Origin: Catenaria anguillulae PL171
Lineage: Eukaryota; Blastocladiomycota; Blastocladiomycetes; Blastocladiales; Catenariaceae
DNA length: 28,749 nucleotides
Direction: 5' to 3'
NCBI GenBank assembly: GCA_002102555.1
Contig: MCFL01000295.1
Span: 1 to 28,749 of the forward strand
Made by a program: the position numbers and the translations under genes. The notes below the pieces were generated by a model. It was not told the origin of the DNA. It ran no database searches and worked only from the letters and a program-made list of their open reading frames with translations. Position 1 is the first letter of the stretch. The number at the start of each line of letters is the position of its first letter. This document shows, piece by piece, positions 11,128 through 20,018 of this stretch.

Positions 11128-14100
11128 ATGCCTTCGGACGCCATGTCCGCCCGCCCGCAGCCGCCCACGGCTCGCCAACCCTCTTCCCTTGCTCGCCGCG
11201 ACTCGTTCTCACGCGCACTTCAACCTCAATCCTTTAGTCGCAACGATCTGGGCCTGTTTGCTGACATGCGGCACCGTGCGGCCATTGAGGCACTTCCCGA
11301 TGTGCGCCTCAACGATCTTGGCGACGACGACGACATTCCGCTTCTTGATGAGGACACGCCAACCGGGCTGCTGCCAGTGTCGTACACGGCCGCGTCTCAT
11401 CATTCGCAGACGACAGGGAGCCGCGTGTCGAATGTGTTTACACGCAAGGACAGCTTGATGGAGTCGCAGCCCGAGAACACTTCGAGTGCTGAGCGCCAAA
11501 ACAGCGTCGACGACAAGTGTGTGATTCACGATCTCGTTGCAAAGCATATCGGCCGGCAATGGCCAATCATTTCGCCAGAGGAGGCAACTCGCACTGGCGA
11601 GTATATCCGGCCGGTACATATATGCTCAACATGAAAACTCGAATCTGCATTCTCGCTTTTATCCTCACTAGATATATGTACTGTACCCAGATCCAACCGG
11701 ATGGGCTCGAAGCGTACCTTGACCTTGAGTTGACCAACCTCCGTGCCGTCCGCGACTCTGATCCCGCCACGGCACACCCCTCTCGACCCAACTCACCCAC
11801 CTCGACCCGTGCCGCAGACCTCTCGCCGCTCGAGTACCTCGTGCTTGATGCGTACTATTTGAACCAGGAGAACCGCGGCCTGCGTGACCAACTCAAACGA
11901 CTTGAGCAATCCAACCGGCACGTATCGACGGAAAAGACGTGCCTGGAGCTTCGGTGTGAGCACATTGCCAAGGAACTCGCTCGTGTCGAGCGTCAACTGC
12001 GGCACGTGTATGCGCATCTCGCGCTGGACGCACACGAGCCCGTGGACCGAGTCGAGCGGCTGTGTGGGGCTTTGGCACGCGAAGAACAGCATTTGACCAA
12101 GATTTCAGAGATGGAGATCAAAGCAGCCGAGGACGAGCGCCGCCACAAGGCGTGTGTCAAGCAACTGGCTGTGGAGCACCTCGACCGACTCCAATTTCAG
12201 CGAAATGTCACCAAGTCGCTCAAGATGTTGAACGAGCGCTTGGTTGTCGAACAAGGCGCACGCATCCATTACCAAAAGACACTTCATGAATATCAACAAG
12301 CTGGATTTGTTGTTGCAAATAAAACCGCCGACATGCTCACCGGCTCGTCAACCACAACTCCTCGTGCTGCTCTGCTTAATCCGATTGCCGATTTGCGCCG
12401 CGAGGCCAATCTCGCAGTCCCCAGCGCCGCTGCATCATGGGCGCGCGCAAGCCAAACTCCGCCGTCCACGCCCACGCCGGACATACGCGCCGCATTGGTT
12501 GCATCGCCGGGATGCGCCATTTGCAACGTTGGTGGCGCATGCATTGCGAAGCGGATTGCCAACAGTTTCTCGGCGGATGAGGAGCTGCGCTGTTTCGGCG
12601 ATATCGTGGACGACGACCACGAGGACCAATGTGTTGCCTCGGTCGCCGAAGGGTTGGGCTCATACTGGGAGACGTCCACGGGCGATTCGATTCCCAGTCA
12701 AGAAGCAAGGGTTGTAAAGGCGATCGAGAACGACATGTTGCCGGCGGGAGCCGTCACCCGGCAACCGCATTTGGGTCCCAGCTCGAGCATTTCGTCCGCC
12801 AGTCAGGCAAAGGCCAGCGAGCACGATGATCACGATTCGAGTAATACCGTGCAAGCGATGGTTGCTCGGTTGCCAGCGTCAAGCGCACGTTTGCCAGTGA
12901 TAGCCAATGTATTGGCATTGCCAGCGGTAGCACTATTTCCGGCTCCGATTTCTCTTGCCGGCCGCGACAGTGGATCCGAGCCGACGCCTCGCTCGTCGCT
13001 TGACATGCTCACGGAACTCTCTTGGTCAGCAGACAGTCTTGCGGCGACGAGCTTCCATGTTCAGACGTCACTTGCTGCTAGTGGCTTCGGAGCGCGCGCT
13101 CAGCCAACCAATGATCCAGATTCTGTCGCTCACGCCAGCGCTTTCTTTTCCAACACGCCCGAGTCTAAAGACACTTTGCGGGCGTCGAAATCTACCCTGT
13201 CATACGACACAGCCGGCTCTGGCAAGGTGCTGCCACAGCTCGCTTCAGTTGAGCCCGGCCACAAACCGGTCACGTATGCCATGCTAAGGGCTCGATTTGC
13301 CGAGATCCGCGCCAAGTGGCGTGAGCCCCTCGCCACGTTGGCCAAGGAGAGACTTGAGATTCAAGCGCGGGAGCTGGAGCACATCCCGTCGGCAACCAAA
13401 GCCAATCAAATTCAAGCTATTCAAGCAGCCAAAGGCGGAAACAAATGCGAACAGTGCATACCCATTGCCCAGCAATCGCCAGCACTGGCCGAGACGCCCA
13501 CCGTCGTTCAATCGCCAGCGGCCAAGGTTCCGATTTGTCCGTTTCCCATCACCATTGGCGCGTCCACAGTCTCGCATCGTCTCGCGACGCTGCTCAAGCA
13601 ATCTGAGGAGCTCGCCGCCGCCAGCTCAAAGCCTTTCTTGAATCGCTCTGATGACAACGTGACAAGTCGCGAGTCGCGCGCTTGTGCTAATGACCTACAA
13701 CCGTCACCATCTGAACCCGTTGCAACCCAAGCCAAAACCCTTGATACCAACAGCACCTTCCAGTACCAAGGAGAAGCAGCTGGAAGAACGTGCGAGAGAC
13801 ATCATCCTCCAATGCCGTCTCCTCCCTCATCTCTTCTTGCCGATGGCTGTCCAGACGATACCGTGTGTAAGATGGACACACCTACTTCCGAAACACAACA
13901 AGAACAAGCACATCTCGTCGTTGCAAAGGGTCCGCACCGTTTGCCCATTGCTTTCCGACCAAACGTCCGCTACAACTCGAATGTGATTCCCACGGCGCAC
14001 ACCAAACGTCCAATCATATCTGTACCCATGGATACGGCGCAAGTGTCGACAGCCTTGGCCAAGGCCATGTTTGGCATTGTGTCTGGCATCGCGCAAATGG

Positions 14101-14165
14101 CTCGGCGGATTCGCAGCGAGTCGAGCCGGCATGTAGACAACAATGATGAGGGTGGCAAGGATTAA
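11128..14165 (+). CDS. Coiled-coil protein of unknown family, right-arm copy (986 aa, two exons)
   Basis: Exon 1 is 11128-11613, the intron 11614-11690 (77 bases, GTACAT...CCCAG, phase 0) and exon 2 11691-14165. The layout matches the left copy: disordered Ser-rich N-terminus, coiled coil at residues 209-364, two Cys pairs, a second helical region and a disordered C-terminus. No catalytic motif, signal peptide or membrane segment stands out; a scaffold or cytoskeletal role would fit, but only as a guess. Both copies are open from start to stop despite about 3 kb of coding sequence, so both are probably under selection or were recently homogenised. Relative to the left copy the N-terminus lacks three residues (MSARPQ against MFRNASVRPQ), and the C-terminus ends NNDEGGKD. 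It is convergent with SNM1 further right, with the hairpin arrays and the extra genes between. Confidence 0.87.
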
Positions 14166-14698
14166 ATGTATAGGTTCGCGGCAACTTGCTTACGTCTTCC
14201 TTGGGCCGACTGGCACTTGATTCATGGTGACTGACTCGTGAATCGTTCTCCTTGTCTGCTACTAGACGCCCAACAAAAACCACGACCAATGTTTCCTTTT
14301 AGCTCAATTCGTATTTGGTGTTGTTTATCGTTTATTTTTCTGGTCAAGTTCTGCGACAGCACAGCTCTGTACCTGTATTCCGACTTACTCAAGCTGCATC
14401 AGTCTTTGGTATGCGTCCCAACTCCCGACTGGCGTCGCATGTTCTTGATCTCAATTGTAACCCCCGTCAATTCCCGCCCTTTTCACTGCCTGCAGATTTC
14501 GTTCACTCAAGTTCGCTTGGGGGTCTTGTAGCGCACGTAGCGGCCACTCAGTGAGTTGTCCGCGTATCGCTTCATTAGTGTTGGCCCGACTTTCATTTCT
14601 GCAACGGACCAATTCGGCCATGGGAGCAACATCGGCTAGAAGATACCACCAACAGCAGCAGGACAAGTTCTGGCACTGCTGGTCGAGTCACTGTAGAG
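14166..14698. other. Intergenic region downstream of the right coiled-coil gene
   Basis: Matches left-arm sequence about 1813-2362 in reverse, with many substitutions. No gene is clear. A frame open in both arms begins inside it (see 14620-14934). Confidence 0.4.
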
Positions 14699-14934
14699 GT
14701 GCGCCAGAGGGCGCGGGCGAGGCATTTGCAAGAGCCAAGGAATCACGCTTGCGCCGCCATAAGTCGCCCTCATTCCCCCAGCATCAGCAAGCAAACAAAG
14801 CAGCCGATCAGGTTGTTTTTTTTGGCAAGAAGCGAGCAGTCATGAGCATCCAGCAAGGTCTGAGCAACGATCTGTGCCAGAGGGTGTGGATGCACTCGCC
14901 TAGTGGTGAGGGCGAATCATCCACGTCGCCGTAA
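14620..14934 (+). CDS. Possible small ORF conserved between arms
   Basis: From an ATG at 14620 the frame reads MGATSARRYHQQQQDKFWHC and continues Arg/Lys/Gln-rich; the left arm has an equivalent ATG at 1883 on the minus strand reading MGATSTRRYHQEQQDSFWHC. Between HC and GAPEGAG the two differ by six bases, preserving frame. It overlaps hairpin elements C and B, so the conservation may belong to the repeat rather than to a protein. No family is recognised. Confidence 0.15.
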   Translation: MGATSARRYHQQQQDKFWHCWSSHCRGAPEGAGEAFARAKESRLRRHKSPSFPQHQQANKAADQVVFFGKKRAVMSIQQGLSNDLCQRVWMHSPSGEGESSTSP

Positions 14935-15086
14935 GCCGCAGACGTTTGCATGAGGATCATTGGGGGGGGGGGGGGGCGAAAGAAGGAAGGTGACCATTGT
15001 TTGTATTGAGTGTGTTTTTGCGCCAGAGGGTGTGGATGCATTTGCCCAGTGTTGAGGGCGAATCATCCACATCACCATAAGACGCG
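14699..15086 (+). repeat. Hairpin-element array C-B-A, proximal right-arm copy
   Basis: Elements C (14699-14772), B (14864-14949) and A (15021-15086). A folds with GTGGATGCATTTGCCC against GGGCGAATCATCCAC around AGTGTTGA. B carries B-type flanks (CAACGATCTGTGCCA...CCGCAGACGTTTGC) but an A-type centre with its own AGTGGTGA loop, as if the centre had been converted from an A element. This copy forms one boundary of the 4.3 kb block missing from the left arm. Confidence 0.75.
14962..14976 (+). repeat. G15 homopolymer
   Basis: Fifteen G between elements B and A of the proximal array. The distal array has eight G at the equivalent place (19748-19755) and the left array only a short GGG equivalent, so the run has expanded or contracted between copies. 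Confidence 0.9.
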
Positions 15087-15863
15087 GGATGACCACGGCG
15101 GGATGACCACGTCCGCCAAAATGAGCGGAGCCATTTGCTGGCTGGAACATGAAAGTGGAGGTGATTACCGCGTGTGTGCCAATGTTTTTGACTATTGTAT
15201 GACATGATTGAATCTGTTTGTCGCATCTTGATCATCGCAAGCCGTGTTGTATTTACAAACCAACCTGCATCTTCATGTTTTCATCGATGCCAGTGGCGAT
15301 GGGTCGTTCGATTGGCGGCCATCTTGAATGACTCACAGACGCGTTCCGCCTGTGAGACACGGAGACACAACGATCGCACTTTTAACTTGATGGCTTAATG
15401 GCCGACAATGTAGTAGCAAATGACCAAGAGATTGAACATGCGTGCAGTTGTAATGCCAATGAACTGCGGTGATTGGTACATCTATCCTGTTCACCAGTCC
15501 GACTGCCTGGAATCAAAAACCACTTTCATTCTCCTTGGCCCTTGGAACAAGTTTCATGACAAGATCCGATCCCATTCAGAAGCCGCTTCACTTTTTTCCT
15601 ACCTACTTCCAATTGAAATTTGAATTTCTCTTTGCCGGAAATAGCCTTCTGACCTCGAGCAGCGCACCGAAAGATGGGAATTGATCGGTCTTTTGGACAT
15701 AATGAGATGGACGTGAGCCGAGCCAGGGCAAGAAATGATGCAAACACGAAATGCAAACCCAATCGATCCAACCGATTTATCGAGTATCACCCGACACAAT
15801 AAAGTCAACCGAATACTGAATAAACCCAACGCATTCACTGCAAATCGCCCAAAGAACACCGCA

Positions 15864-17083
15864 ATGTTCTTCCCTTCCCTCTTCTTCTCGGCCATTTCCG
15901 CGCCACGTCGTTGGGGCCTGCTCGGGAACGATGCACCAACTTTTCACGAGACGCCCACGTCGGCCCCGATCCATGGCCACACAGATGCTAGCGCCGAGGA
16001 AAGAAACAGATTCAATGTTGCAGCCGTCCAGGGTGCCAACTTGCCGCAAGTCGCCCCTGCGACGTACAACGTTCACCACCCTCTTTTGGGTTTGTTCGCA
16101 TCAGTCAAAATCACTCGCTACGATGGCAAATTGCCTTTTGGAAAATTCTCGGCCGAGAAATCACCGATTCATGCATCCAAAAGTGTTAATTCTCAGGTGT
16201 TTACTTCACCTTATGTACGCCCAACCTATATGTACCTTTCAAAAATGCAGGGACACTGACACTTTAGTCTTTGCGTTGGCGATTGAGATCTCAAGCACAA
16301 AGGCAGCCGACCGCCCAGTGGAGGAAACACAGCGCCAAGTCCTTGCCAGTGGTGGAGGTGACAAGCTGCGAGTCGCAATCGCTCATGACTCAAGTGATGA
16401 TCATACCGTCGGCGACCAAGCTTGCGACATTGTTGATATTGGCTCCAACATCATCAATGGTGAGGACCTGGCCGTCAATTCCAGCAGGCCAAGTGGTACG
16501 ACCACAACCAAGAGCGCAGTCCCCATGATGGCCGTCATGTGCACAGCTCGTCTCAGCAAGTGTGGCCCAAGGAGTGGATTCATGCATCGTGCCGACAGTG
16601 TATTCAAGTCATCTGATTTGCTCAAGATTGTGAGCGAGGCAGACATGGAGTATTCAGGCAATCTGGTATGTACCTGCGTACGCCTTTGCCTTTTGCTTTG
16701 CCATGAGTTGTACTCACGCTAGTTTGCCTCTCGCGGATGGTGCGTACCAACAATAGTTTCCAACGAACCAGACCCTCCGCACGCCACAAGAGGGTCAACA
16801 AACTAGCGCCAAATTGACGCCAATTCAATGCCTGAGAGATGGTGTCAGCGTGAATATCTGCAATACCCGTACATGCGCTCCTCAATCAACCAAAGCCAGC
16901 AACAAATGCCGGCCTTTTACACATGCTTCTGAGGCGGAATCCGGTGTCGTACTCAACTCTAGTAGTAATCCCAGCATGTTGCATCTCGTCGGCACGCATG
17001 CACAAACCCTGCCTGCTGCCAACCCAACCGGTGTCGATTCGACAGACCAGCCAGCATCCAACGACTTGGACGCTTTGTGTTGA
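15864..17083 (+). CDS. Unrecognised three-exon gene in the right-arm-only segment
   Basis: The start ATG 15864 opens MFFPSLFFSAISAPRRW, with a short hydrophobic N-terminus that might be a signal or targeting peptide. Exon 1 runs to about 16183-16198. The first junction is unresolved, with acceptor candidates between 16250 and 16306. Exon 2 runs in another frame to 16665. The second intron is clearer: 16666-16756 (91 bases, GTATGT...CAATAG, phase 0), leading to exon 3 at 16757-17083, stop TGA. Exon 2 holds a Gly/Asp-rich stretch (DIVDIGSNIINGEDLAV) and MEYSGNL just before the donor; exon 3 is Thr/Ser/Asn-rich with several Cys. I know of no matching family. That three frames can be joined by consensus splice sites into one long reading supports a real gene, but the low-complexity composition keeps confidence modest. 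Confidence 0.4.
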
Positions 17084-17323
17084 GTCGTGGAGCCAGCAGG
17101 ACAATCACAACTAGACATATATGTTCAGGTCCAGCTTAATTAGAGAGCCAGACTAGGTTTGGATCAATACACACACACAACTCACACACAAGAGTCACAA
17201 GAGCACACAACAACACACTAGCTGGATCGGGAGCCTTGGGAGTCTTGACTGATCAGACACGATCAGGGAATGTGAGACATGAAACTTGATAACGGCTGGG
17301 AGCACAATGCCCGTCGCGTCCAG

Positions 17324-18246
17324 AACGCAACACTTTGAACACATCATCGCGTTTCCGGCATCGTCTCTCCTCTGTTGACTCAATTGAAGATCCCTACCAG
17401 TTCAAGATCGGGCAGGCTCGCAAGCCCATTGATTTACGACCACTGATTCCCGGCGCTGTTCCCCCTACTACTAGCGTCACGACTAGGGAACCAGAAGCGA
17501 CCAACGATCCCCTTCAAACGCCGAGCGTTTCAACATTCGTCGTCCAACCACTGGCCTCCGCTGGCATGACGGATCCCATGGCACCTACCATGAAAACGCT
17601 TCAAACCATGCACCACCGGTTTCGCGGTTTTGATCGATCAGGGTTGCACCAACAAAAACCTTCTTGCTGTGTTCATGTCCATGATCTGTCCGCCTGTCGT
17701 CAACTTGAGACAGTCACACGGCGTGCGCTGCCAGAGGCGACGCTGCCACGTCTAACACTCTCTGTCGACAACATCACATCGACTCTAACTGGCCCGCTCG
17801 GCCATGTTTCTCGTTTCCCGTATCGCCGCCGAAACCCTTCCGATATCGATCCGTACAGCTTTGGGCGGCATGGTGCCGGTGACCCTGAGCAATCGCAAAA
17901 TTTGAACCAACCAGCCGAACCGACAGGTGACGACGACCTTGATGTAGTATCCAAGCCCTTGTCTGTGGCAGATGTGTTTGGCGATGAGTTGCATAGAAAC
18001 GATTCCGATGCCAGCGACGACCTGTACGAGGTCGGTCCCAGGTATTTGGATGAGGATGGGCCGTTTGACTTTGGCGACTTGCAAGCACACATTGGTCTCA
18101 ACAAGAGCGAGCTTGACAAGTGTATCGATCTCAGCTTCTCTCCCTTTGGCGACATTGACGACACGCGCCAAGTCAGTATAGAGGAGGCGATGGCGTACGT
18201 GAATGGCGGTTGGTTGGGTCGGTTGGGGTTGAGCCAATGGTTCTGA
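17324..18246 (+). CDS. Unrecognised protein with acidic C-terminal part; 5' end unresolved
   Basis: The frame is open from 17293 to the TGA at 18244-18246 (first in-frame ATG 17566). The part before that ATG also reads like protein (RLSSVDSIEDPYQFKIGQ), so an upstream exon is likely; GTCCAG at 17318-17323 is a possible acceptor, hence the start given. The last 100 residues look structured and acidic, with DDLYEVGPRYLDEDGPFDFG, a helix around KSELDKC and a C-terminal VSIEEAMAYVNGGWLG ending in GLSQWF. The antisense frame here is a Ser-rich shadow. No family is recognised and no catalytic motif seen. It lies between the hairpin arrays together with the gene at 15864-17083, which is on the same strand. 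Confidence 0.45.
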
Positions 18247-18690
18247 GGGAGTTTTGAGCAGGGCAAGACGGTTCGTTAGCATTTGTAGCTCATTTAGGTA
18301 TTGTACGTAGTCTGCTCATTTCGTGTACGACGTACGGGAAGAGCTAATCGCCTCGCCAATGCCTAGATTTCCGTATTTGTTGCAACTTGAGTTCAAGAAA
18401 CCACAAGCAGTTGATTACCCATATCCAAGTATCCTCCTTTGGTACATGTCTGCTGCATTCCCATCGTTGTGGTTTTGGAAGGTTTTGCACTCACGTTGTC
18501 GGCTTGATTCATGACGGCTCTGTCCAGTCCTCAAGAGTATCAAGAAACCAGACTCATTTCCCAAGATTCATCAAGGAGCAATTGCTCCCAGCGTGACCAT
18601 CCATGTTCAGCATCACGATTGCTCCAACGTCCGCAGTCGCATTGGCAGTTTCCATGCCACGATTCTCCTTTGCTTTTGTTTCCCAATCAG

Positions 18691-19135
18691 CATGGCAATT
18701 GCTGTGCTGGCCGACCCATGCCTTGCGGCAGTGAGCAGTCTCTTTCATGCCTACCCTACCAAATCCATGTCGGCGTTCTTGATGGATACCCGAGTTCCTG
18801 ATCATGCACCCACCCTGATGCACAAGCAACCCTCAAATATTCAAGCATACCTATTCTATCCGGCATTCCGCGGCCGGGAAGATTCTGTGGATTGCAACAA
18901 GCCAAGCCAGCGTGTACATGACACATGTCTGCACGGTTGGGTGTGGATCTTTACTCTTCGTGACCACATGGAACCTTTGTGCGCTTCTGTGACTCACTTT
19001 CCGCATCGCATACTTACCGCCAGTAGTTCACTTATCCAATCCTTACTCAATAATCCGTTCCTGCGGCGGATATCCATCCTCGACTACTCTGCCCTGTTTC
19101 GAGGCCATATTGCTCGAGTTGATGTCACCTGGTGA
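18691..19135 (+). CDS. Possible exon or small gene, unrecognised
   Basis: A 147-codon reading from ATG 18692 to the stop at 19135 follows a strong acceptor-like sequence (TTTGTTTCCCAATCAG, ending 18690), so it may be a downstream exon; the same frame continues upstream to 18593 without an ATG. It contains HGWVWIFTLRDHMEPLC and a Leu-rich C-terminal stretch. The remainder of 18247-19424 shows no gene I can support. Confidence 0.22.
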
Positions 19136-19424
19136 TTCGCACGTGAGCATATCAGGTGAATCAAGTCATTCGGCAGGTACCCACGTCATCGAGTTTCCAC
19201 TGATGCACAGAGCTTGAGTGTTTGAATCTCACTCTAGTGTTTGCAGATGCTGTTTGTCCAGTTTGTGCAGCCACCAGTCGCTGGGTAGATGGAGTGGACG
19301 CCAAGTACAAGCACTCAAAGACTTTGTCAGCAAAGCATACTTTTGCCCAGATTTTGGCGTGGGCAATTCTGCCTTGCTCGGCCACGCGAAGCGAAAAGGC
19401 GTAACCAAAATACCAAAGATGTAC

Positions 19425-19866
19425 GGTGCGCCAGCGGGCGTGGGTGAAGCATTATCGAACTTGGTAGCATGGCCACCCACGTTGCCATAAGTCGCCCTCT
19501 TCTGTCATGAGGGGCAGCGTCGATCGTGTCGCAGTCGCTTGGCTTACCGTCAATAACGATTGTGATGTTTCAAGTATGGCGGCAGTCGACATTTGACTCT
19601 TTCAGCCAGGGCCGGCAAGGGAATAGGGTTGGGGGAGGCGGAATCGATTGGGCAACGATCTGTGCCACATGGCGTGGCTGGATGAACCGCCAGATCAACC
19701 ACCACATTCATCCATGTCGCCGTAAGCCGCAGACGTTTGCAAAGAATGGGGGGGGCCTATGTGAGGAGAGTTGACCATTGTTTGTATTGAGTGTGTTTTT
19801 GCGCCAGAGGGTGTGGATGCATTCGCCCAGTGGTGAGGGCGAATCATCCACGTCGCTGGAAGCCGC
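19425..19866 (+). repeat. Hairpin-element array C-B-A, distal right-arm copy
   Basis: Elements C (19425-19500), B (19651-19740) and A (19801-19866), in the same order and orientation as at 14699-15086. Element C has GTGGGTG paired with CACCCAC where A has GTGGATG with CATCCAC, so both sides changed and pairing is kept. Element B pairs TGGATGAA with TTCATCCA. The B-A spacer holds G8 and GACCATTGTTTGTATTGAG, shared with the proximal array. Confidence 0.75.
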
Positions 19867-20018
19867 AAGAATGTGAGATACCGAGATCCACCATTGAGTG
19901 GAGGACTTTTGTTGTTGCGGTTCTTGTGCATATGCAACGTTGTCGTTGACGGTTGAGATGAGTCTTGCATGTGGATGCTGGCGACGCCCGTCGTACTTGA
20001 TTGAAACTCGAAATGTAT

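Larger units (their letters stand above)
15087..19424. other. Segment present only in the right arm, flanked by direct repeats
   Basis: The left arm passes from the C side of the array straight to the A side with a single array, whereas here two arrays in direct orientation enclose about 4.3 kb. It contains an unrecognised three-exon gene, an unrecognised acidic-tailed protein and a weaker ORF, all on the plus strand. No transposase, reverse transcriptase or integrase motif was seen in the translations. The segment begins with a short tandem repeat (GGGATGACCACG twice, 15087-15111) and includes an AC-rich stretch at 17169-17219. Confidence 0.6.

Noticed and set aside
15087-19424. Known autonomous transposon
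   Set aside because: No transposase, integrase or polymerase motif appears in any frame, and no terminal inverted repeats were seen; the only boundary repeats are the direct arrays.
14699-19866. CRISPR-like array
   Set aside because: The elements are few, unevenly spaced, diverged from each other and lie in an intron-bearing genome.
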